Shown here piece after piece: positions 35,938 through 43,651 of a DNA stretch of 64,000 nucleotides. Positions within the stretch are counted from its first letter, which is position 1; every line of letters starts with the position of its first letter. The position numbers and the translations under genes are program-made. Origin of the DNA: Roseivirga sp. (GTDB taxonomy: Bacteria; Bacteroidota; Bacteroidia; Cytophagales; Cyclobacteriaceae); assembly GCA_021404565.1 (NCBI GenBank), contig JAAWWF010000083.1:111840-175839 (forward strand). Direction: 5' to 3'. The notes under the pieces are model-generated. The model searched no databases, was not told the origin of the DNA, and saw only the letters and a list, made by a program, of their open reading frames with translations.

Positions 35938-36927
35938 TTACTTTTTTCCATTGAGCAAAACCAGCATTTCCCGTATTGCTTCTACCACCAATTCTGGTTG
36001 ATCAAGGTGAATCTGATGACCACTCTTTTCTGCAATGATCTGCTTGCTATTGGTAGACAGGGATAGCAAGTCTAGCTGAAGTCTCTTTGACTCGTGCATG
36101 AGCGCTTCATTGCTCCAACCCTCATCTCCCTCTTTGTCCGTCCAAATACCTTTGGAGATAACAAACAGGGGCTTATTGCCAAAACTATAATCTTCAGCGT
36201 TTTCTGAAATCAGTTGCATAGTTTCAGCCTCATAGCTACTCCGACCTTTTACATAGGAGAAAGGCCTTTCATTGTAAATCCAGTGAAATCGCTGTTGATC
36301 CAATCTCGAAAATCCTGACAACTTATCTCCAAAATCTCGTCTGCCTTGAAAAGAGGTCAGTTCGGGCTGTTTTGCCAGGGTGCTGGTGATCACTGCCGGA
36401 ATCTCCCTGTTTCCGGAGGTTTCTCTCATCCGCTTCCAGGCAGGTTTACTATCTTTATAAATGCGTAAGACCACATCAGGATGAGTAGCATCTACCAGAA
36501 TGACGCCCGCCACCTCATCCGGATACATATTGGCATAAACACGGGTCAACAGTCCTCCTAATGAGTGCCCGACAAGGATGTAAGGACCTTCGATGCCGGC
36601 ATTAATCAAAGCCTGATGCGTATCATAAGCCTGCTGCCACATATGGATCGAATGCCCATGTTCACTCCAGCCTTCAGCAGACTGATCCACAGCAACCGCC
36701 CGGCCAAACTTCCCCACCTCAGGTAGTACTAAATTCCAGATGAGTCCGATATCTCCTGCTCCGTGAAACATCACAACCGCAGGCCCTTCTTCTCCGGCAA
36801 CCATTAAATGAAGTTTATATCCATTTACATCTACCAGTTTACCGGGAGGAGTCATAGGGTTCTGCCCCTGTAAAGTGTGGATGCCCAGACAGAAAACAAA
36901 AACGTAAGCACTTACTTTTATAGTCAT
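35938..36927 (-). CDS. Exported alpha/beta hydrolase
   Basis: 329 residues with a signal peptide (MTIKVSAYVFVFCLGIHTLQG). Alpha/beta-hydrolase core: oxyanion-hole motif VVMFHGAGD, nucleophile elbow GHSLGG (about residues 119-124), and catalytic His in the C-terminal KSGHQIHLDQPE. The acid residue is not certain. Substrate unknown; the closest general type is the proline iminopeptidase/haloalkane dehalogenase branch. It begins directly after the terminator at 36931-36956, so it has its own promoter. Periplasmic or outer-membrane facing. Confidence 0.88.
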   Translation of the reverse strand: MTIKVSAYVFVFCLGIHTLQGQNPMTPPGKLVDVNGYKLHLMVAGEEGPAVVMFHGAGDIGLIWNLVLPEVGKFGRAVAVDQSAEGWSEHGHSIHMWQQAYDTHQALINAGIEGPYILVGHSLGGLLTRVYANMYPDEVAGVILVDATHPDVVLRIYKDSKPAWKRMRETSGNREIPAVITSTLAKQPELTSFQGRRDFGDKLSGFSRLDQQRFHWIYNERPFSYVKGRSSYEAETMQLISENAEDYSFGNKPLFVISKGIWTDKEGDEGWSNEALMHESKRLQLDLLSLSTNSKQIIAEKSGHQIHLDQPELVVEAIREMLVLLNGKK

Positions 36928-36956
36928 AAAAAAAGGATGAACTGAGTCATCCTTTT
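36928..36956 (-). terminator. Intrinsic terminator
   Basis: AAAAGGATGA (36931-36940) pairs with TCATCCTTTT (36947-36956) across a 6-base loop, and on the minus strand a run of T follows. It ends the transcript of the gene at 36986-37669, one base before the hydrolase start. Confidence 0.8.
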
Positions 36957-36985
36957 GTTTGAAATTATTTTAAGTGACTTGTTTC

Positions 36986-37669
36986 CTAATCGGTTTTTCG
37001 AAAATAAATGGCTCCGGTGACGGTAGCGAGCTGTACCTCCTTTTCTCCATCCTTGTAAGTACCTTTGACTTTACGTCCACTAATACTCGGCAAGCCCTTA
37101 TCTCTTTTGGTATCAAACTTCATGTTGGTATAAAGGTCTCCAGTTACAGTCTTCAGGTCTATATCTGCCCCGGTAGATCCTGCCCAACTCAGGTCAATCA
37201 CACCCGTTACTGTCTCTATGTCTATATCTGAGGTAATCCCACTAATAGTCACATTTGACGTAATGGTCTCTACCCGGATGTCAGCGGTGCCAGGAACCAT
37301 TACCTCTACTTTTATATCTATGCAGGTACCACGTCCATTATCCCAGCTGGTTCTTTGCTTACCTCTGCAACAACAGTCATCAGAATCCCGGAGACTACGC
37401 TTGTCTAAATCAAGGTCGAGTGATAGCCGATCGTTATAGTCATCTATATCAATGCGCAGCGCTTCATTGGCTTCTCCACCATTCACCTCATAGGTCACCT
37501 TTACATAGATTTCCTTCTTAGACCAGGCTTTCACCACCAGGTCTGTTCCCAACTCAATATCGATATCAAGCTCTTGATTGGTATAAGGATATGTTTTTTC
37601 CAGCACATCTGCCTGTGCAAATAGTGATTGTGTAGCTGCCAAACAGATTAAAAATATAAAGGTTCTCAT
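36986..37669 (-). CDS. Exported DUF4097-like beta-helix protein with a Cys cluster
   Basis: 227 residues. A signal peptide (MRTFIFLICLAATQSLFA) is followed by beta repeats of the type DIRVETITSNVTISGITSDI and ETVTGVIDLSWAGSTGADID, the right-handed helix pattern of DUF4097/head-type adhesin domains. A short insertion holds three adjacent cysteines (DDCCCRGKQRTSW, about residues 97-108), which is unusual for an exported protein and could bind metal or form disulfides. Last of three tandem paralogue-like exported genes behind an ECF sigma factor gene. Role in envelope stress is inferred from the neighbourhood. Confidence 0.8.
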   Translation of the reverse strand: MRTFIFLICLAATQSLFAQADVLEKTYPYTNQELDIDIELGTDLVVKAWSKKEIYVKVTYEVNGGEANEALRIDIDDYNDRLSLDLDLDKRSLRDSDDCCCRGKQRTSWDNGRGTCIDIKVEVMVPGTADIRVETITSNVTISGITSDIDIETVTGVIDLSWAGSTGADIDLKTVTGDLYTNMKFDTKRDKGLPSISGRKVKGTYKDGEKEVQLATVTGAIYFRKTD

Positions 37670-37694
37670 AGTCTCTCGGGTTTTGTTTGAATCA

Positions 37695-38447
37695 CTAGTT
37701 CTTTCTTAGATATACATTGCCATACTGAGATTCAACAGACAATTGATTGTCACCTTTCTTCAGGGAGGCCTTCGCTCTCATCCACTTACCCATACCGTCA
37801 TCTCCGCCCATTTTAATTGGCACATCCAGGTTGGTAAAGATTTGCCCCCACTGGGTACTTGCATCAAAAGCAATAGATTGTGACTCATTGATGGTAACAT
37901 CCACACCTCCATACCTGGCATCTACTTCAAGTGCTTTCGGGCTTTCGTGCACCTCTACGAGTCCATAGCGGGCATCAAGCATAACTTTCATGTTACGGGG
38001 AATGGTTACCACCAGCTCAATAGAAATATTGATACCGTTTCGGTAAGTTCCGTTTTTTCGGGAGCCTACATTAATGGTGGTCCCTTTGCTCGAAACAGTG
38101 ACGGAGGTATCATCATCGTCATCATCATCACTGTGGGTATATACTGAGTAGTTGCCTCTCTTTTTCTTCAAATCTTTGATACTCGATTCAATCGTAAATT
38201 CTCCGTTTCTCGAGCTACTTTTGATCTGAAAATCTTCATCGAACTCTCCGTTCTGAATATTAACAGTTCCTTCAATTTTAACATCATTGCCATCCCATAC
38301 CTTGACCTGGACCAGTTCAGGGTACTCGAAAATCAGGTTCAATTCATCAAAAGATTTAACATCGAAAGTCTGATTGATTTTGGTTTGTGCCAGGGTGCTA
38401 ACCGCACCCAAGACCAGGAGTGTTATACTTAAAAAAGTCTTTTTCAT
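37695..38447 (-). CDS. Exported DUF4097-like protein with an Asp run
   Basis: 250 residues from the ATG at 38447. An ATG eight codons upstream is in frame, but this one gives a clean signal peptide (MKKTFLSITLLVLGAVSTLA). Beta-helix-like repeats (VMLDARYGLVEVHESPKALE, VDARYGGVDVTINESQSIAF) and a C-terminal motif ending YGNVYLRKN shared with the next paralogue. A run of seven Asp sits near residue 107 (HSDDDDDDDTSVT). Second of three tandem exported genes transcribed with the sigma/anti-sigma genes upstream. Function unknown. Confidence 0.8.
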   Translation of the reverse strand: MKKTFLSITLLVLGAVSTLAQTKINQTFDVKSFDELNLIFEYPELVQVKVWDGNDVKIEGTVNIQNGEFDEDFQIKSSSRNGEFTIESSIKDLKKKRGNYSVYTHSDDDDDDDTSVTVSSKGTTINVGSRKNGTYRNGINISIELVVTIPRNMKVMLDARYGLVEVHESPKALEVDARYGGVDVTINESQSIAFDASTQWGQIFTNLDVPIKMGGDDGMGKWMRAKASLKKGDNQLSVESQYGNVYLRKN

Positions 38448-38474
38448 TGTTTGAGTTTTTGTGGTGAACAAAAG

Positions 38475-38495
38475 CTCCCGGTCTGAAACCGGGAG
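38475..38495 (-). terminator. Hairpin terminator between paralogue genes
   Basis: CTCCCGGT-CTGAA-ACCGGGAG (38475-38495), an 8-bp stem. On the minus strand it is followed by CTTTTGTT. It falls between the genes at 38504 and 37695 and may give partial termination inside the unit. Confidence 0.7.
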
Positions 38496-38503
38496 TTTGT
38501 CAT

Positions 38504-39280
38504 CTATTTCTTGCGCAGGTAGACGTTGCTGTAAGAGGCTTTTATATCGAGATCCACACCTCCACCGTTTAGTTTGCCTTTGATAGTAGAGCTGACCTTT
38601 CTCATACCATCTTCTTCACCAAACTGAATATCCATGTCAGAAAATGCTTCACCATAAGGAGTCTTAATGGTTACATCTGCCTTGGTATTTGCAGGCATGG
38701 TCACATCCACAATACTATATACTGAAACCAGGGATGTAGGACCACTCTGATTTAGTTCGGTGAAAACCGCCTCAACTTTTCCATATACTGTATTTACCAG
38801 GGCGGGACCACTTATATCCTCAAGATATACACTGTTGTGCCTTCCGGAAATTTCCAGCTCTCCGTCTACACCATATACCTCAATTTTACCACCTTCCCAG
38901 TTTCCGGTGTGCTCTATTTGCACTTTCACGCTCTTCGGCACCTTGATAGTGTACTTGCCTTCACCTCTTCTGGCTGCCTGAAAAACTACCACCTCATTGC
39001 CATTTTGCTGTACATTCAGACCAATGCCCGTATTATCCTTTCCTCTGGCACTCAGAGCTGTCAAACCCTGTGCTCTCTCTGGGTTATTTTTCCTCGAGTT
39101 AGAGCTGATCTCGATGTCATTACCTTCATAAGCCTCAACTGAGACTCTGTTCACCTCCTTAATAATTAAAGTCGTTTGACTTGGATTGGAGATGTTTACC
39201 GTGTGATCCTGCGCTTTGAGCTGCATAGCCGCCAGAAGCGTAAGAGACATCATTATTAATTTTATACTAACCTTTTTCAT
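38504..39280 (-). CDS. Exported DUF4097-like protein, first of three tandem paralogues
   Basis: 258 residues. A signal peptide (MKKVSIKLIMMSLTLLAAMQ) leads to strand-turn repeats (VQIEHTGNWEGGKIEVYGVD, GELEISGRHNSVYLEDISGP) and a C-terminal ASYSNVYLRKK that closely matches the end of the gene at 37695. It follows the HEAT-repeat anti-sigma candidate by 94 bp. The three proteins differ in length and share only the general pattern, so the duplication is old. Likely periplasmic or surface beta-helix; no catalytic motif. Confidence 0.8.
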   Translation of the reverse strand: MKKVSIKLIMMSLTLLAAMQLKAQDHTVNISNPSQTTLIIKEVNRVSVEAYEGNDIEISSNSRKNNPERAQGLTALSARGKDNTGIGLNVQQNGNEVVVFQAARRGEGKYTIKVPKSVKVQIEHTGNWEGGKIEVYGVDGELEISGRHNSVYLEDISGPALVNTVYGKVEAVFTELNQSGPTSLVSVYSIVDVTMPANTKADVTIKTPYGEAFSDMDIQFGEEDGMRKVSSTIKGKLNGGGVDLDIKASYSNVYLRKK

Positions 39281-39374
39281 TTCTTAATTTTTTACATTCA
39301 GATATTTTGAGTTTTTGCTACCCTTATAAGGTGGGTAAGTCCTTATTATATATTCAAATCGACTTGTCGTATAC

Positions 39375-40139
39375 TTATATATCTCTAAGCTTAAACATTC
39401 CCATGTGTGCTTCATCGCGCACTTCTTTCAAATTGGCCTCGTCATCCACAATCTTCTGCAGGTTTTCGATCGCTCCTACCTCCTTTAAGCCTACCAGGGC
39501 CTCTATCAGTGCTATTTTTACTGCGGGTTCTTCTTCCGTACCCAGTGCTTCAATGAGAGTTTCGCGCACTCCTGAATCATTACCAAACCGTGCCAGTGCT
39601 TCCACCCCTTTCATTCTTACATTCATATTGCTTTCTTCCAACACCACCTTCTTCAATACCCCCAGCGTTTCTTCATCAGCCACCAGCATTTCAAAAGAAT
39701 AGTTAACAGCCTTTAGTCTTCCACTGGCCGATGTACCTTCCATTTCAGTCAACATCATCTCTTTCAGCTCATTCACCTCTGTACTGACCGAATCTTTACC
39801 AACCAAATAGCCTACCAACACGAGTACCACGGCAGCGGCAACTCTGTAAAACCAAACCTCCTTTGAGGTATGCCTCATTACGATCACCTTTGCTTCTTTT
39901 TCCTCTTCTACAGGCTCCGGTTGTTCATCGATTTTGCCAAATAGTTTGTCTTCGGAAAACCCCTCCCAGGTAATTTCGCTTGTCACTGCCAGGTGTCTGA
40001 ACTGCTCTTGATAAGTCTTCAAATGGTCGGGTACCACTTCTCCGAGAAAGAAGCCTTGGAGTTGCTTTTCTTCCTCAAGAGAAGTTTCCCCGTTGTAGTA
40101 CTTATCTATAAGTCTTTCTATTTCTTTACTGGACTTCAT
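39375..40139 (-). CDS. Membrane protein with HEAT repeats, probable anti-sigma factor
   Basis: 254 residues from the ATG at 40139 (the open frame extends to a TTG at 40148). N-terminal cytoplasmic part (about 1-100) begins SKEIERLIDKYYNGETSLEE, the usual N-terminus of Bacteroidota anti-sigma factors (a short helix then ExxLxxFF). A single membrane span follows at about 97-117 (FYRVAAAVVLVLVGYLVG). The periplasmic part (about 120-254) has three HEAT-like repeats (RMKGVEALARFGNDSGVRET, VKIALIEALVGLKEVGAIEN). It overlaps the ECF sigma gene by 14 bp. The function is inferred from this linkage and the topology. HEAT repeats as an anti-sigma sensor are unusual. Confidence 0.78.
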   Translation of the reverse strand: MKSSKEIERLIDKYYNGETSLEEEKQLQGFFLGEVVPDHLKTYQEQFRHLAVTSEITWEGFSEDKLFGKIDEQPEPVEEEKEAKVIVMRHTSKEVWFYRVAAAVVLVLVGYLVGKDSVSTEVNELKEMMLTEMEGTSASGRLKAVNYSFEMLVADEETLGVLKKVVLEESNMNVRMKGVEALARFGNDSGVRETLIEALGTEEEPAVKIALIEALVGLKEVGAIENLQKIVDDEANLKEVRDEAHMGMFKLRDI

Positions 40140-40638
40140 AATTTTCAATTTTTAAGTAGAGTTCTCTGGCCTTTTTCCTGGCCCTGGAAAGTCCTACACG
40201 AATGTTATTCACCTCCAAGCCGGTCTGCTCAGATATCTCCTGATAACTATAGCCCTCAACATCTCTGAGTGCTATCAACAGTCGCTGCTGGTCTGGTAAC
40301 GCCTTAAATGCTCTTTGCATCACCTTCATACTATCACTCAGCTCAACCTTGCGGTAGGGAGTTACAAAACCTGAGTCAAGCTCCATTTCCTGCACATCCA
40401 GTTGATTCTTGTGCTTTTTCGACTTCAACTTATCCAGGCAATGGTTTTTGGTAATAGTAACCGCCAGAGCTTCCACACTGCGGTAAGCGTCAAGTTGCTG
40501 TCGTTTATCCCAAAGCTTTACCATCACATCTTGTAATGTATCTTCAGCTTCATGTACCGAACGCAGCATATTTAAGGCAATTCGGTACAGCCTATCCTTC
40601 ACAGGTAAGACCTTTGTTTTAAACTCTTGCAACTCCAT
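40126..40638 (-). CDS. ECF-type RNA polymerase sigma factor
   Basis: 170 residues. Region 2: RLYRIALNMLRSVHEAEDTL with VMVKLWDKR, then region 4: LPDQQRLLIALRDVEGYSYQ followed by EISEQTGLEVNNIRVGLSRA. No region 1 or 3, hence ECF. It is the first gene of the minus-strand unit and overlaps the HEAT-repeat membrane protein, so it is probably held by it until a signal arrives. The three exported genes downstream would be its nearest targets. No clear -33/-7 element was found upstream. Confidence 0.93.
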   Translation of the reverse strand: MELQEFKTKVLPVKDRLYRIALNMLRSVHEAEDTLQDVMVKLWDKRQQLDAYRSVEALAVTITKNHCLDKLKSKKHKNQLDVQEMELDSGFVTPYRKVELSDSMKVMQRAFKALPDQQRLLIALRDVEGYSYQEISEQTGLEVNNIRVGLSRARKKARELYLKIENYEVQ

Positions 40639-40788
40639 TCAATATCAGAGACGAGGGTGGGTATATGTCATTACAGGAAAGTAGAAAAATTTATTCAGAG
40701 CGCCACGACAGCCTCCTATATAGCTGGGAATCAGCACATATGGATATTCAATTTCTTAGACCTATTTTCGTAATCAAATCGGTAAACC

Positions 40789-41553
40789 ATGTTTTTTATC
40801 CTTTCCAAAATACTGGCATTTTTCGTAAGACCGTTGGTTTGGATCATCTTCTGCTTTTTAGGCTCTTATTTCTTTAAGAAACCCAGGTTGAAAAAGAGGC
40901 TCTTTTGGGCGGGAACTTTTATGCTCGTACTTTTTTCAAACCAGTACATCAGCAATAGGGTAATGCTTCTTTGGGAACCCGCACCTGTACTGATCAAAAC
41001 CCTGGCCCCACACGATGTGGCTATTGTATTTACAGGGGTATCTAAAGGAAGCAAGGAACCGGCTGATCGTGTTTATTTCAATATGGACGCAGATAGAATC
41101 ACGCATACGCTACAGCTCTACAATGCTGGTAAAATCAAACATATACTCATTAGTGGGGGACTGGGTTTTAAACAAAAAAGTTCAAATCCCGCTGCCGAAA
41201 GACTCCGGAGTTTCCTTTTAATGGCCGGAGTTCCGGACATTGATATTACCGTAGAATCAGAAGCGGTCAATACCTATGAAAATGCCGTTAATTCAGCCAG
41301 GATACTAAAGGAGCACTACCCAAATCAGAAATACCTGCTTATCACCTCTGCATTTCATATGAAACGCTCTTCACTTTGTCTTAAAGCACAGGGTATATCT
41401 TTCAATACCTTTCCGGCAGGCTTCAGAACTGACAGGCCTACCGCCAAATTTGACGATCTGTTTATCCCAAGATCAAGTGCCATTGATCGTTGGGAAATTA
41501 TCATTAAAGAAATCGCAGGTATTGCGACCTATAAGGTCATGGGCTACCTCTAA
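40789..41553 (+). CDS. ElyC/YdcF-family membrane protein (DUF218)
   Basis: 254 residues. Two membrane spans at the N-terminus (about 5-25 and 38-52), then the DUF218 domain. Family motifs seen: DVAIVFTGVSKGSKEP, HILISGGLGF, VESEAVNTYENAVNSARILK and LLITSAFHMKRSSLCLKAQG. ElyC/SanA/YdcF members act in cell-envelope biogenesis, ElyC around undecaprenyl phosphate and cell-wall synthesis. A TATTTTCG element close to the -7 consensus lies about 25 bp before the ATG. The gene ends overlapping the opposite-strand ArsR gene by 4 bp. Confidence 0.9.
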   Translation: MFFILSKILAFFVRPLVWIIFCFLGSYFFKKPRLKKRLFWAGTFMLVLFSNQYISNRVMLLWEPAPVLIKTLAPHDVAIVFTGVSKGSKEPADRVYFNMDADRITHTLQLYNAGKIKHILISGGLGFKQKSSNPAAERLRSFLLMAGVPDIDITVESEAVNTYENAVNSARILKEHYPNQKYLLITSAFHMKRSSLCLKAQGISFNTFPAGFRTDRPTAKFDDLFIPRSSAIDRWEIIIKEIAGIATYKVMGYL

Positions 41554-41852
41554 AAGTGATTCACTTTTACTTTTTCCAAAGTGCTGATAAGGTCCACGAC
41601 TTCCCTCAGTTTAAGAAAGTAAAAAATCTGTTTTCCTTCACGCTTACTGCCCAGAACTCCCTTCATTTTAAGGTTGGCCAGATGATGTGAAGTTAAAGAT
41701 TGCTCGAGGCCCAGGTAGGCAGTAATATCATTGACCGACATTTTTTCGTGCTCACTGAGTAAGTCAATAATGCCAACACGCATTGGGTGTGCAACCGTCT
41801 TGAGCACAAAAGCTATCTTCTCAACTCTTTCTATATCAAGATCCTTGGGCAT
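41550..41852 (-). CDS. ArsR-family winged-helix regulator
   Basis: 100 residues. A winged helix with HTH at about 30-60 (EKMSVNDITAYLGLEQSLTS, then HHLANLKMKGVLGSKREGKQ) and a C-terminal dimer helix (VVDLISTLEKVKVNHF). No cysteine cluster of the classical metal-sensing kind (there is no Cys at all), so a different signal is likely, for example redox-neutral SmtB-like or biofilm-type ArsR proteins. Converges on the ElyC gene with a 4-bp overlap, without an obvious partner gene. Confidence 0.9.
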   Translation of the reverse strand: MPKDLDIERVEKIAFVLKTVAHPMRVGIIDLLSEHEKMSVNDITAYLGLEQSLTSHHLANLKMKGVLGSKREGKQIFYFLKLREVVDLISTLEKVKVNHF

Positions 41853-41929
41853 ACAAGTGGGTTAGGTCGTAAATTTATGATCATATGTTCATATAAAAAA
41901 GAAAGCCCATAAATTTAAAAGTATCCCAC

Positions 41930-41966
41930 AAAAAAAGAGTTATCCAACCGGACAGCTCTTTTTTTT
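41930..41966. terminator. Bidirectional-looking terminator
   Basis: A run of A, then AGAG ... CTCT with TCC/GGA inside (41936-41959), then a run of eight T. The stem is imperfect. It lies between the ArsR gene and the OmpA-type gene at 41985 and probably ends the latter's transcript. Confidence 0.6.
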
Positions 41967-41984
41967 AATGTCTCTTTCTATCGT

Positions 41985-43346
41985 TTATTTCTCCACGATC
42001 TTTATCTCAACACGTCTGTTTTTAGCTCGCCCGACCCGGCTTGTATTTTCAGCTACGGGCTCATCGATACCATAACCCTGAGAGGTCATACGTGTTCTGG
42101 CAATACCTTTCTCAACCAGGTACTCCAATACGGCCGATCCCCTTAGTCTGGACAGGTATAGATTGTAAGCCTCATCACCCGTGTTGTCGGAATGACCACG
42201 GAGTTCAAGCCTTAAGTCATACTCTTTCATAAGTAATGCGATTTCATCGAGTGCTTTTTTATAGACAGGAAGGAGCTCTGTGCTGTTGAATCTAAAGGTT
42301 ATCACTTCAACCGGAAGTTCAGGAGTATACACGGGACAACCTTTGGTGTCCGCAGTACCCTTGTCAGCAGGGCAGTCATCTTCTGAATCAGGAATACCGT
42401 CCCCATCTGTATCAATAATCTTCGGTGCATTCGGATCAGTTGCACAACCTTCGAAAGCACCAGCTTCGTTGGGACATTTATCTGCTTCATCCGGTACTCC
42501 ATCTCCATCGGTATCCTTTGGCTCAGGACAATCTTTACCGTTCTCCCCTGCCTCATTCGGACATTTATCTTCAGCATCAGCTATACCATCTCCATCAGTA
42601 TCAGGACAGCCATTGGCTAATTTGCCGGGCAAGTCAGGACACTGATCCTCTGCATCTATTACACCATCACCATCCCGATCAGGATAGGGACAACCGTTGT
42701 TATCTTCAGGCCCGAATTCGTCCGGACATGCATCTTTCCGGTCCAAAATACCATCACCATCTGTGTCTTTCTGGTTTCTGATAGAGAAACCGAGTCCTAC
42801 CGAGTATTCACGGTAGTTGTTCTGGTTATTGATTTTATAGGCGGTTGAAGCAAAAATTTTCACTTTTTCGCTAAGTCTCCAGTCCATACCAACGGTAGGA
42901 GACACACCAACGGCAAAGCCATTTCTTAAACCCGCGCTGCTTGTTCCGCTAAAATTCGTAAAACCAACACCCAATGCTATAAATGGAGAGAGTTTCGATG
43001 TCTCCTTTAAAATCTTGCCGTTGTTAAACTTAAACTTGGGCACAAAATGCACCCCTAATAAATTGATATCGCCAATGCCACTGTCATGCGTTACTTTACC
43101 CAGAGACAGGAGGTAACTAAAGTTAAAACTCTTGGACTGATAGCGCTCCAACCCGAATGAAAACGAAGCAGCATCTATGCTGGTAATATTATCAAATGGT
43201 AATCTGATAATAGACCCGTATTGATTGTTGTTATATGAAAAGCTAAACCAGTTCTTGTCCTCTGACGTCTGCGCCAAGGCTACAGAACTGCAGATGCAGA
43301 AAAGAAAAGTATATAAGATTCGTTTTTGAAATGATAAACCACTCAT
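41985..43346 (-). CDS. OmpA-family protein with five TSP3 calcium repeats
   Basis: 453 residues. Signal peptide (about 1-25), an N-terminal beta-barrel region (about 25-190), then five thrombospondin type 3 repeats (DTDGDGILDRKD and four more) separated by Cys-Pro/Gly-Cys-Pro turns between about 195 and 340. The OmpA peptidoglycan-binding domain is at about 345-453 (LELRGHSDNTGDEAYNLYLS, ending RVGRAKNRRVEIKIVEK). This is a Bacteroidota-type outer-membrane protein linking barrel and cell wall through a calcium-stabilised spacer. Paralogue of the next gene upstream. Confidence 0.93.
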   Translation of the reverse strand: MSGLSFQKRILYTFLFCICSSVALAQTSEDKNWFSFSYNNNQYGSIIRLPFDNITSIDAASFSFGLERYQSKSFNFSYLLSLGKVTHDSGIGDINLLGVHFVPKFKFNNGKILKETSKLSPFIALGVGFTNFSGTSSAGLRNGFAVGVSPTVGMDWRLSEKVKIFASTAYKINNQNNYREYSVGLGFSIRNQKDTDGDGILDRKDACPDEFGPEDNNGCPYPDRDGDGVIDAEDQCPDLPGKLANGCPDTDGDGIADAEDKCPNEAGENGKDCPEPKDTDGDGVPDEADKCPNEAGAFEGCATDPNAPKIIDTDGDGIPDSEDDCPADKGTADTKGCPVYTPELPVEVITFRFNSTELLPVYKKALDEIALLMKEYDLRLELRGHSDNTGDEAYNLYLSRLRGSAVLEYLVEKGIARTRMTSQGYGIDEPVAENTSRVGRAKNRRVEIKIVEK

Positions 43347-43565
43347 ACGGCAAAGCTTTAAAAATTCAAGTTAGTCACTAATCACAGCTATCCCAATCGA
43401 TTTTTATTATATGTTCGCAGTTCTTCCTAATAAAGTTCAAGATAACCAGGCCACAAATACCACGAAAGCTGAAAAAATGGCCTTGAGGAGTTTATTTTCT
43501 ACGTGTGGTCTGTGCCTAACGTTGATAGTTTGTACACGTTTCATCACAATGGTTCTTGTCAAAAA

Positions 43566-43598
43566 AGAAAGACAGATGCTTAAAACACCTGCCTTTCT
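43566..43598 (-). terminator. Intrinsic terminator of the second OmpA gene
   Basis: On the minus strand a 13-bp stem (AGAAAGGCAGGTG with CATCTGTCTTTCT, two wobble pairs) and a 7-base loop is followed by a run of T. The other part of the 43347-43651 gap holds no gene; the 82-codon plus-strand frame there is unconvincing. Confidence 0.75.
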
Positions 43599-43651
43599 CA
43601 AAACCGATCGAAATCGTTTTTTACTAAGTAGTCTCTATGGAAATTTTAGTC

